From UBA1172 sp049889655 (lineage in GTDB: Bacteria > Pseudomonadota > Alphaproteobacteria > Puniceispirillales > UBA1172), in NCBI GenBank assembly GCA_049889655.1, contig JBMHCY010000003.1, positions 3,212 to 67,211 on the forward strand: a stretch of 64,000 nt of DNA, read 5' to 3'. Of the stretch, positions 9,801-16,670 are shown one piece after another. How positions within the stretch are numbered: the stretch's first letter is position 1; every line of letters starts with the position of its first letter. The position numbers and the translations under genes were made by a program. Under the pieces are notes generated by a model. It ran no database searches and was not told where the DNA came from. It saw nothing but the letters and a program-made list of their open reading frames with translations.

Positions 9801-10504
9801 GTGGCATTGATCTCGGAAAGCGTGGCCGAGAAATTGAGATCAGTTCCGGCGGCGTTGCCGGTGAAATCGATCTCGAACGCCCCGCCCACCGCATCACTGG
9901 CATTGATCTTGCCCTGAAACACATTGTTCTTCTTGCTGAGGGTGATGGCGATCGGTTCAATTTCGATCCAGTCAATCCGCGCCACGTCAGCCGGATCAGG
10001 GTTACGCATGATCCGCAATTTGGCATCATCGACAAACAGTGACCTGATCGCAGTGAGCGGGCCACCCGAGATGGCGTTGTCGTCATCAACGAGCGAGGTC
10101 AGCAGCGCCATCGACGGCCCGGCGTGCCAGCCCTTGGAGCCCTGCTCGATCTCGATCTCGAGGCCGGACAGGCTCATCTCTGTGGGGGTCAGGTTGCCCA
10201 GCAGCAGGTTGACAAAACTGAACCGGAATTCGGACTGCGGCAGCACGATGATCGTATCAGAGGCATTGAGCCGGATATTGCTGGCTTTGAGCCGCACCGG
10301 CAGGGTCGAGACGCTGAATTCAAGTTCGGCTTTCTCGATACTGCCAAAAACACCTTCAGCACGCTGGCTCAGCTTGTTCTGGATGAACATGGTCAGGCCG
10401 CCGGCCGCATCCACCTGACGCCAGATGCTAAAACCATAACCGCCGAGCGCAGCGGTGAGCAGCATGACCACGAAAACGGCCGCCATGATCTTTCGGTTTT
10501 TCAT
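6818..10504 (-). CDS. Large AsmA/YhdP-like envelope protein (DUF3971 region, AsmA-like C-terminus)
   Basis: About 1228 residues. A single N-terminal membrane anchor at about 6-27 is followed by a very long beta-rich periplasmic region of repeating amphipathic strands. The last ~150 residues carry the AsmA-like C-terminal signature with the QLEVSGMLLPVYG-type stretch and PLISEIVTG. This is the architecture of bridge-like lipid-transfer proteins (YhdP, TamB, AsmA), which are thought to move phospholipid between inner and outer membranes. The start is uncertain. The ATG at 10502-10504 puts the basic MKNRK segment before the anchor, but no strong ribosome site precedes it. A TTG at 10547-10549, preceded by AGGAAAAAAGGGG, would add 15 residues. 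Function is by family resemblance only. Confidence 0.82.
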   Translation of the reverse strand: MKNRKIMAAVFVVMLLTAALGGYGFSIWRQVDAAGGLTMFIQNKLSQRAEGVFGSIEKAELEFSVSTLPVRLKASNIRLNASDTIIVLPQSEFRFSFVNLLLGNLTPTEMSLSGLEIEIEQGSKGWHAGPSMALLTSLVDDDNAISGGPLTAIRSLFVDDAKLRIMRNPDPADVARIDWIEIEPIAITLSKKNNVFQGKINASDAVGGAFEIDFTGNAAGTDLNFSATLSEINATEIYPYLGIDVPEISSLGLVTGRLAMSVRDRRLQQISGDLVSTDGKTALPGYGDIDFASANIIFAHDVVLDTLTISNLDLATRNFSDRPDGRLTIAGQVRNLMQPRPTLIANIKGSNFSFGRVIELWPESAESALRQTVKESLDGGRVSSFGIDTVGVINRAEKVFEVSTLDLISDVRQVRLETGFGPIDRLVGSLSARFEMSIDKDGSIDHGVANFLLTDALLLPKGSSRKIDLEGVEVRTRLDGNTIQVTRAAVDARALGQLAMFAEVDITSDWHPHRFDMEVRAEQVDTQLVTELWPRSLWARTRQWVENRIDGGTINGLKLKGGFDLPESEPMKVIYLEGEAQIADTELTYLTTMPPLENTWARVNFQGTSFRADIDSGTVEGLDLAGSRFIMRPTAAGPEADLALIATGDFGGAMRLLDHPRLDVLNAAGLQPTNAEGQIDLTMGLKWIIPKSGETVSTRGGVAINATASVEDMALDNLPYQTDIRGGMMDIVYLNRKLSISGRGSFSGVPGFVSLDRYPDQQVEMDLALSRSDALTDLINTRAGLDLGGQAGGAVKIRREAASPDLQLDVNLDLDETSLNIRRLGVVKLPGERARLDAMLRISDGQIETIGDINLDSDVLRARGQISFDETGRFLGAFFDEMAWPGNDISFVTIERSGDDVLTISASAELIDLTPLRREESPGEGFAMTVDLTADRIILDQMVTLSGNVSFTTDKDGQGKADFLGGLFLKNKEFMTEAAFTALFGGGNDLLEGRGLVGGAEASITLSPADDGGNLMVLRSNNAGQVLKSLKVLDAIRGGKLNMVVHFRSDDTGVFDADFELEDFRVIEAPRAVRMMSVLSLAGLYSLIEGDGTFFDLGHARIEVMPGRQIIHQARASGEALAVDLVGVIDTERQELEVSGMLLPVYGITKLIGKVPLISEIVTGLENEGIFVTQFSITGPVSEPENNVNLSSIVPGLFRDVFSPDWIRRERERLIGDNVTADNTSAAQ

Positions 10505-10585
10505 GACCAAGAAGCCAGCCCCCGTTGCCCGGTCGCCATCTGACGCCAATGCACTGCCACCCCTTTTTTCCTGCCGATCATGACC

Positions 10586-10621
10586 CTATATCTTTCCATG
10601 ACATCACTCATAAAGATATAG
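10586..10621. repeat. Perfect 10-base inverted repeat in a divergent promoter region
   Basis: CTATATCTTT (10586-10595) and AAAGATATAG (10612-10621) are exact complements separated by 16 bases. They lie between the divergent AsmA-like gene and bcp. Each arm places a TATAG element, -10-like, facing outward on its own strand. It could be a symmetric operator or simply two mirrored -10 boxes. Confidence 0.6.
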
Positions 10622-10684
10622 CACAAATTCGGCAGCATCATGTCAGCAAAACATATCTGCCAAAGGACGCGAAAGGACGTAACC

Positions 10685-11140
10685 ATGCTCAGCGAAGGCG
10701 ACAAGGCTCCCGATTTTTCCATCACTACCGACGACGGCACATTTGCGCTTGCCGATGCCACGGGCCCGGTGGTGGTGTTTTTCTTCCCCAAGGCTGATAC
10801 GTCAGGCTGCACCAAGGAAGCGATCGCGTTTTCACAGCTGAAAGCCGCGTTCGATGACCTCGGCACGCGGGTGATCGGTATTTCCAAGGACAAGGCCGCA
10901 AAACAGGCCAAATTCCGCGAAAAGCATGAACTGACCTGCGCCCTCGGTGCCGATGATGACAGCGATATCTGTGAGCAGTTTGGCGTCTGGGTTGAAAAAT
11001 CCATGTATGGCCGGACCTATATGGGCATCCAGCGGGCGACCTTCCTGATCGGTGGTGACGGCACAATCCTGAAAGCCTGGCCTAAGGTCAAGGTGCCCGG
11101 CCATGCCGAAGAGGTGCTCGAGGCCGTCAAGGCAATCTAG
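10685..11140 (+). CDS. bcp: Thioredoxin-dependent peroxiredoxin, Bcp/PrxQ family
   Basis: A 151-residue cytoplasmic peroxiredoxin reducing H2O2 and organic peroxides. The active-site motif is PKADTSGCTKEA with peroxidatic C42; Ser replaces the usual Pro before Gly-Cys. The resolving Cys five residues on, seen in E. coli Bcp, is absent (Ile there). Other cysteines are C85 and C96, the latter matching E. coli C99. The ATG at 10685 is preceded by AAAGGACG. The frame is open 15 codons further upstream but only this start fits the family. It converges on prfB with 15 bases between stops. Confidence 0.93.
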   Translation: MLSEGDKAPDFSITTDDGTFALADATGPVVVFFFPKADTSGCTKEAIAFSQLKAAFDDLGTRVIGISKDKAAKQAKFREKHELTCALGADDDSDICEQFGVWVEKSMYGRTYMGIQRATFLIGGDGTILKAWPKVKVPGHAEEVLEAVKAI

Positions 11141-11155
11141 CCTGGGGATCGGGGG

Positions 11156-12274
11156 CTAGGCCCCTTCCTGACGCTGGTTGCTGACCTTCATGGCCAGCCC
11201 GGCTTCGATGAAATCATCGAGATCACCGTCGAGCACGCCCTGGGCGTTGCCCTTTTCCACCTGGGTGCGGAGATCCTTGACCATCTGGTAGGGATGCAGG
11301 ACATAGGAGCGGATCTGGTTGCCCCAGCCGATCTCTGTCTTGCTTGCCGCTGAGGCGTTGGCCTCCGCCTCGCGCCGCTGCAATTCCAGCTCATAAAGCC
11401 GGGCCTTCAGCATATTGAAGGCGGTGGCCCTGTTGCGATGCTGTGACCGGTCATTCTGACACTGGACGACAATATTGGTCGGCAGGTGCGTGATGCGGAT
11501 GGCACTGTCGGTCTTGTTGACGTGCTGGCCACCCGCCCCGGAGGCGCGATAGGTATCGATCCGCAGGTCCTTTTCCTCTATTTCGACCTCGATGGTGTCA
11601 TCGACCACCGGGTAGACCCAGACCGAGGCAAAGCTGGTGTGACGCCGGGCCGATGAATCATAGGGCGAAATTCTGACGAGGCGGTGGACACCGCTCTCCG
11701 TCTTCAGCCAGCCATAGGCACTGTCCCCGTTGAACCGCATGGTGATGGATTTGAGCCCGGCCTCTTCGCCCGGGCTTTCTTCGATATAGTCAATCTTGTA
11801 GCCGCGGGATTCCCCCCAGCGGGCATACATACGCTGCAGCATGGCCGCCCAGTCCTGAGCTTCGGTACCGCCAGCCCCGGCATTGATCTCGATAAAGCAG
11901 TCATTGCCATCAGCCTCGCCGGAAAGCAGGCTTTCGATCTGGCGCTTGGAGGCAATCGCCTCAATCTCGGTGAGGCTGGCCTCGGCCTCGGCGACGATAT
12001 CGGTGTCGTTTTCCTCTTCGCCGAGGGCGATCAGTTCAATCGCATCCTCAAGCGCTGTCTCGATTTCCCTGACCCCGCCGATGAGACGGTCGAGACGGTT
12101 CTTTTCCCGCATCACCTTCTGGGCCCGCTCCTGATCATCCCACAGCGACTGATCTTCGGCCTCAGTGTTAAGCTCATCAAGGCGCGCCACGGCCTGATCC
12201 CAGCCGATATGCTGGCGCAGGAGAGTCAGGCTGGAACGGATCGAGGTGACTTTATGTTCGGTTTCGGCTTGCAT
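11156..12274 (-). CDS. prfB: Peptide chain release factor 2
   Basis: A 372-residue class I release factor recognising UGA and UAA. The catalytic GGQ is at 248-250 in RASGAGGQHVN. The tripeptide anticodon is at 203-205 and reads SPY, not the E. coli SPF. The gene is one uninterrupted frame from the ATG at 12272-12274, so the programmed +1 frameshift that autoregulates E. coli prfB is absent. No strong ribosome site precedes the start. It lies 32 bases downstream of the PBP1A gene on the same strand. The stop codon is embedded in a short GGGG/CCCC inverted repeat. Confidence 0.96.
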   Translation of the reverse strand: MQAETEHKVTSIRSSLTLLRQHIGWDQAVARLDELNTEAEDQSLWDDQERAQKVMREKNRLDRLIGGVREIETALEDAIELIALGEEENDTDIVAEAEASLTEIEAIASKRQIESLLSGEADGNDCFIEINAGAGGTEAQDWAAMLQRMYARWGESRGYKIDYIEESPGEEAGLKSITMRFNGDSAYGWLKTESGVHRLVRISPYDSSARRHTSFASVWVYPVVDDTIEVEIEEKDLRIDTYRASGAGGQHVNKTDSAIRITHLPTNIVVQCQNDRSQHRNRATAFNMLKARLYELELQRREAEANASAASKTEIGWGNQIRSYVLHPYQMVKDLRTQVEKGNAQGVLDGDLDDFIEAGLAMKVSNQRQEGA

Positions 12275-12306
12275 GGCGGTCGGTGGTCAATTCAGGAACA
12301 AGCCCG

Positions 12307-14865
12307 TTAATACAGCCCCGGGAGCGGTTCTGCAACTGTCGTCGTATCCTTGCCGGGCACATCAATCACCGCCGCACTGCTGCCGACAGCCAGCGGACGC
12401 TGCCCCGGCTTGAAGGCTTCGGTGATCACCTGCTTATCGCCGGGCCGGGCGCGCTGGCCGTTGAGCGCGTTGATGGTATAGAGATTGACCCCTTCGGGAC
12501 GGCGGAACGGAATCCGGGCCCTGTCCTGCATCGCATCAGCCATGAAATTGGCGAAGATCGGCACCGCAGCGGTAGACCCTGTCTCTCGCTTGCCAAGCGG
12601 TTTCGGTGTATCGAAGCCGACATAGACGCCGACCACCAGATCAGGGGTGAAGCCGATAAACCAGGCATTGGTGTTGTCGTTGGTCGTCCCCGTCTTGCCT
12701 GCCACAGCAAAATCGAGATTGCCGATCAGCCGTCCCGTGCCACGACTGATTACCCCCTCAAGCATCGAGACCATCTGATAGGCGGATGCCTTGTCGGTGA
12801 CGCGGGGGCGCTGATCCGGCAGTTGCGGCGGTTCGGCCTGCCCGGCAGGAATGGCGGCAAAACTGCAGCCTCCGCAATCGCGGCGATCATGGCGATAGAC
12901 TGTCGCCCCGAAACGATCCTGGACCCGATCCACCAGAGCCGGGGTGATGAACGACCCGCCATTGACGATCATCCCATAAGCAGCGGTCATCTGCATGAGC
13001 GTCGTCTCCCCCGCCCCCAGTGACATCGACAGCAGCGCCGGCATATCACCATCGATGCCGAAGCGGCGGGCATAATCCTGCACCTTCGGCATCCCGATGG
13101 CCATGGCGAGGCGTGCCGTCATCAGGTTGCGGGATTGCTCGATCCCCTGCCGCATGATGCTGGGGCCATAGAATTTGCGGGTGTAGTTGGCAGGTTTCCA
13201 TTTCGGCATTCCCGGCCCCTGATCCACCACCAGCGGCGCATCGAGAATGCGTGTTGTCGGCGAAAACCCGTTATCGAGAGCCGCCAGATAGACGAATGGC
13301 TTGAACGCGGAACCAGGCTGGCGTTCAGCCTGGGTGGCACGGTTGAACTCGCTCATGGCGGCGCTGTAGCCGCCTGTCATTGCCAGCACCCGGCCGGTAT
13401 GGGGATCAAGCGCCAGCAGCGCCCCCTGGACGAGCGGCACCTGCCCCAGGGCCCAGATATTCTGATCAAACTCAGGCGAGCCTTCGAGCCGGGCCACCCG
13501 GTCAGGCACATCAGCCGGCCGCTGAACCATAATGATATCGTTGCGCCTGAGTGCCTCGGTCAGCGCCGTCAGCGGCCGCGGCCGAACCCCGTTGCTGTTG
13601 CGCGGGGGATAGGCCCAGTCCGCCAGCACGAAGGGGATCACGCCCTTGACGAGATCAGGTTCATCCGGATCGCGGCCGGTCATCACCGTCACAAAAGCCT
13701 GCTTGGCGGTGACGCCGGTGACAAGCGCCGGGTAGCGGCCTTCATGCATGGTCGCCCCGAACCGGCCAAGGATCGTCCCAAGCGGTTCGTCCTGATTGTC
13801 GAGATGCGCCAGCGGGCCACGCCAGCCCTGACGTTTATCGAGGGCTTCAAGCCCCTGGATGATCGCCTTGTCTGCCCGTTGCTGCAGGACAGGATCAATC
13901 GTTGTCCGCACTGAATAGCCGCCGGAATAAAAAGCCTCCGCGCCATAGCGTTCGGCCATCTGGCGGCGGACTTCCTCAACGAAATACGGGGCATTGGCGC
14001 CATCAACACCGGAAAGCGGCCTGATCTGGATCGGCTCCTGGCGAGCTGCAGCAGCCTCTTCGGCAGTGACAAAACCGTTTTCGACCATCTGCCCCAGCAC
14101 CCAGTTGCGGCGGTTGATGGCGGCCTTGTATTTGCGGACCGGGTGATAGTTGTTGGGGGCTTTCGGCAAAGCGGCGAGATAGGCCATCTCAGCCAGCGTC
14201 AGATCAGCCAGCGCCTTGTCATAATAATTGAGCGCGGCAGCAGCCACACCGTAACTGCCGAAGCCGAGATAAATCTCGTTCATGTAGAGTTCGAGCAACT
14301 GGTCTTTCGAAAACGCCCGTTCCATGCGAATGGCCAGAATGGCTTCTTTGATCTTGCGTTCGATCGAAACTTCGTTGGTGAGCAGGAAGTTCTTCGCCAC
14401 CTGCTGGGTGATGGTGGATGCCCCGATGGGACGGCGGCCGGAACCGAGATTGGCCAGATTGGTCATCACCGCCCGGGCAAGGGCTTTCGGATCAACCCCG
14501 AAATGATCATAGAACCCCTTGTCTTCCGCCGACAGGAACGCCTCAATCAGAGGCTTCGGCATCTCGGTAACCGGTACGAAAACCCGCTTTTCGGTGGCAT
14601 ATTCTGCAAGGAGCGCACCGTTGCCCGCGTGAATACGTGTCACCACCGGCGGCTCATAGCGCGCCAGCTGGGTGTATTGGGGCAGGTTGCGGCCGTATTC
14701 CCAGAAAACCCACATGATGCCGCCAATAGCCGTGAAAATTCCAAGCAGACACAGCGAGACAAAGCCGATCACAAACCGCAGCAGCCGGCTTTTGCGGCGC
14801 GGCGGCTTGGCAGGCTTTTCGGCACGGCGGGGCCGTTTTCTTTCACGTTTTTCAGCAACGAGCAC
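12307..14865 (-). CDS. mrcA: Penicillin-binding protein 1A (bifunctional transglycosylase/transpeptidase)
   Basis: An 852-residue class A PBP that polymerises and cross-links peptidoglycan. A basic cytoplasmic tail (Arg/Lys/Pro-rich, about 1-28) precedes one membrane segment at about 30-52. The GT51 domain shows EDKGFYDHFGVD and the GASTITQQ motif. The transpeptidase domain has SAFK (nucleophile), SRN and KTGTT. I chose the GTG at 14863-14865 because GGAAAGG lies about 10 bases upstream; a TTG 24 bases earlier (14887-14889) is also possible, while the nearby ATG is out of frame. It follows the amidase gene amiC by 71 bases on the same strand, a common alphaproteobacterial cell-wall pair. Confidence 0.94.
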   Translation of the reverse strand: MLVAEKRERKRPRRAEKPAKPPRRKSRLLRFVIGFVSLCLLGIFTAIGGIMWVFWEYGRNLPQYTQLARYEPPVVTRIHAGNGALLAEYATEKRVFVPVTEMPKPLIEAFLSAEDKGFYDHFGVDPKALARAVMTNLANLGSGRRPIGASTITQQVAKNFLLTNEVSIERKIKEAILAIRMERAFSKDQLLELYMNEIYLGFGSYGVAAAALNYYDKALADLTLAEMAYLAALPKAPNNYHPVRKYKAAINRRNWVLGQMVENGFVTAEEAAAARQEPIQIRPLSGVDGANAPYFVEEVRRQMAERYGAEAFYSGGYSVRTTIDPVLQQRADKAIIQGLEALDKRQGWRGPLAHLDNQDEPLGTILGRFGATMHEGRYPALVTGVTAKQAFVTVMTGRDPDEPDLVKGVIPFVLADWAYPPRNSNGVRPRPLTALTEALRRNDIIMVQRPADVPDRVARLEGSPEFDQNIWALGQVPLVQGALLALDPHTGRVLAMTGGYSAAMSEFNRATQAERQPGSAFKPFVYLAALDNGFSPTTRILDAPLVVDQGPGMPKWKPANYTRKFYGPSIMRQGIEQSRNLMTARLAMAIGMPKVQDYARRFGIDGDMPALLSMSLGAGETTLMQMTAAYGMIVNGGSFITPALVDRVQDRFGATVYRHDRRDCGGCSFAAIPAGQAEPPQLPDQRPRVTDKASAYQMVSMLEGVISRGTGRLIGNLDFAVAGKTGTTNDNTNAWFIGFTPDLVVGVYVGFDTPKPLGKRETGSTAAVPIFANFMADAMQDRARIPFRRPEGVNLYTINALNGQRARPGDKQVITEAFKPGQRPLAVGSSAAVIDVPGKDTTTVAEPLPGLY

Positions 14866-14936
14866 GTTCAGCGGACCCTTTCCATGCAATCATCTTATCA
14901 TGATGACAGCCGATGATGGCAATTCTGTGAACCCGG

Positions 14937-16268
14937 TCATGGCAGCGTTTGCGGCACGGGAATGTTGTTGTTTTCGAGATAGGCGACCACCGCCCAGGTG
15001 ATCCGTTGCATCAGATCACGACGGTAGGCCTCGCTTTGCAGGTTGCGTTCATCCTTGCGGTTGGTCAGAAAACCCATCTCGATCAGCACCGACGGCACAT
15101 CCGGTGATTTGAGCACGGCAAACCCGGCAAACCGATGGCCACGGCGCGGCGTCGGCAGGCCCTTGAAAGCCTTGATGATCTCGGCGGCCAGCACCGATGA
15201 CTGGTTCATCGATTCACGCTGGAACATCCCGAGCAGGGCCGAGGTCACTTCCGGGTCCGTGGTATCGAGATCAGGCCCGCCGATCAGATCAGCCTTGTTT
15301 TCCTGGGCGGCGAGCATGGCCGCTTCCTTGTCAGATGCGGTTTCGGACAGCGTGAACACCGAAACACCACGTGCCTTTTTATTGGCCGCGGCATCGGCAT
15401 GGAGCGAGATAAAGACATCCGCTTTTTCCCGGCGGGCCAGGTTGATCCGGGTTCTGAGCCGGTGATAGCGATCATCATCCCGTGACAGCACCGCGATGAT
15501 CTTGCCGGTGGCATTCAGCTGCCGAGCCAGTTCGCGGGCCGCCTTGAGGGTGATGGTTTTTTCCTGAATTCCCGAAGGGCTGATGGCACCCGGGTCTTTG
15601 CCGCCATGCCCGGCATCGATGAACACCACCCATTTGCCGGGGCGGGCGGCATCTGGTGGGGCTGTACCTTCTTTCAGAAAATCAGGTTTCGGCAAGGGCA
15701 GTGCCATGCCGGAAGCACTGCGGCCACGGGGAGGCTGATCCGGTTTCGGTTCGGGCTTGAGCATCGCCACCTGCCCCGAGGGTGGTGCTGTCTGTTTGAG
15801 GTCTAGCGGTTTGCCGTGGGCAGCGTTGAGCGCCCGTGCCGCCAGTTGAAACGCCGTTTCGCCGCGGTCGCTGAGATCAATCACCAGCCGATGGCCGGTA
15901 TTGCGTGGCGGCAACCGAAACGCCCTGATCGGGGCCGCCGGGGCATTCAGATCAATCACCAGCCGAGAGATATCAGGCTGCGGCTTGCCATAGCGATAGC
16001 CCTTCAGCGGGGCTGTTTGCAGGGCACCGGAAGACTGGCGGCCCTCCACCTGCCATGACGAGGCGGGCATATCGATCACCAGACGCCAGGGGCTTGAGAG
16101 TAGGAAAAACGATACCGGTACGTCTTCGGATGTTTCGATCACCAGCCGGGCCGCCCCTTCGAAACTGCCGCTCCGCAGGCCGAGAATACGGTTTTCGGCC
16201 AGAACCGGCTGCACCCATGCCAGGATGACCAGGGCGAGCAGAAGCACTGAAGGGATCAATCTGCGCAT
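14937..16268 (-). CDS. amiC: N-acetylmuramoyl-L-alanine amidase with AMIN domain
   Basis: A 443-residue periplasmic zinc amidase that cleaves septal peptidoglycan. A signal peptide (residues 1-24, cleaved near VLA-EN) is followed by a beta-rich AMIN targeting domain (about 28-130), a Pro-rich linker, and an Amidase_3 domain from about 210. Visible zinc and active-site motifs are DAGHGGKDPG, SLHADAA and the C-terminal IEMGFL. The ATG at 16266-16268 has CGGAGG about 8 bases upstream. AmiC-type enzymes are activated by EnvC/NlpD partners, none of which lies here. The gene is divergent from rne and upstream of PBP1A. Confidence 0.94.
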   Translation of the reverse strand: MRRLIPSVLLLALVILAWVQPVLAENRILGLRSGSFEGAARLVIETSEDVPVSFFLLSSPWRLVIDMPASSWQVEGRQSSGALQTAPLKGYRYGKPQPDISRLVIDLNAPAAPIRAFRLPPRNTGHRLVIDLSDRGETAFQLAARALNAAHGKPLDLKQTAPPSGQVAMLKPEPKPDQPPRGRSASGMALPLPKPDFLKEGTAPPDAARPGKWVVFIDAGHGGKDPGAISPSGIQEKTITLKAARELARQLNATGKIIAVLSRDDDRYHRLRTRINLARREKADVFISLHADAAANKKARGVSVFTLSETASDKEAAMLAAQENKADLIGGPDLDTTDPEVTSALLGMFQRESMNQSSVLAAEIIKAFKGLPTPRRGHRFAGFAVLKSPDVPSVLIEMGFLTNRKDERNLQSEAYRRDLMQRITWAVVAYLENNNIPVPQTLP

Positions 16269-16365
16269 ACGTTAACCTCCGCAATCGCCGTAGTTTTGTA
16301 TCGCAACCCAGGGCCGATGTGAAGCCATCCCATCCCCTGACAAAGCCAGCGTCTGCTGATTATGA

Positions 16366-16394
16366 TTGTAAGTAAGCATTATTGACCTTATATT
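16366..16394 (+). promoter_or_regulatory. Predicted rne promoter
   Basis: TTGTAA, 17-base spacer, TATATT (4/6 and 5/6 consensus). It would give an rne leader of about 270 bases. Confidence 0.5.
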
Positions 16395-16533
16395 GTTTTA
16401 ATCAGGGTTAATCCTGATCAGACCAGATTTATCGCTGATGACCATTCGGCATCGCGAAATAAGAGCGGGTGAAATCTCACCCCATGCTGAAAGACAAGGC
16501 CATGAACGCCAAAGCCATCGACCAGACATCAAA

Positions 16534-16558
16534 CCGCTTCACTGAGGAAGCGGCTTTT
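16534..16558 (+). promoter_or_regulatory. Hairpin with short U-run in the rne leader (attenuator-like)
   Basis: CCGCTTC, 6-base loop, GAAGCGG (7 perfect pairs), followed by C and TTTT. It lies about 112 bases before the rne start and resembles a weak intrinsic terminator. Confidence 0.45.
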
Positions 16559-16626
16559 CTGCATGGCATGACGTTAGATGAAGCCTCGTTTCCGAACAAT
16601 CCGTTGACAGAAGAGCGGCTCAAGGC

Positions 16627-16644
16627 AGCCCGCCCAGAAGGGCT
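16627..16644 (+). other. Small hairpin close to the rne start
   Basis: AGCCC, 8-base loop, GGGCT, ending 26 bases before the rne ATG. It might affect ribosome access; only five pairs, so weak. Confidence 0.3.
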
Positions 16645-16670
16645 TCTGTGCACGGAAGAAAGTCAAAACA

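Larger units (their letters stand above)
16269..16670. other. amiC-rne intergenic region: divergent promoters and structured rne leader
   Basis: About 400 bases without a convincing gene. It holds the amiC ribosome site, a predicted rne promoter at 16366-16394, and a small inverted repeat at 16401-16418 (ATCAGG, 6 bases, CCTGAT) at the predicted transcription start. Downstream are two hairpins in the leader, at 16534-16553 and 16627-16644. A 95-codon frame from a GTG at 16469 crosses into rne, but it has no good start and matches no family I know. Confidence 0.6.

Noticed and set aside
11151..11164. Terminator at the bcp/prfB junction
   Set aside because: Only a four- to five-pair GGGG/CCCC repeat over the prfB stop, no U-run on either strand.
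12241..12274. Programmed +1 frameshift at the prfB start
   Set aside because: The gene reads through in one frame with normal RF2 length and N-terminal homology.
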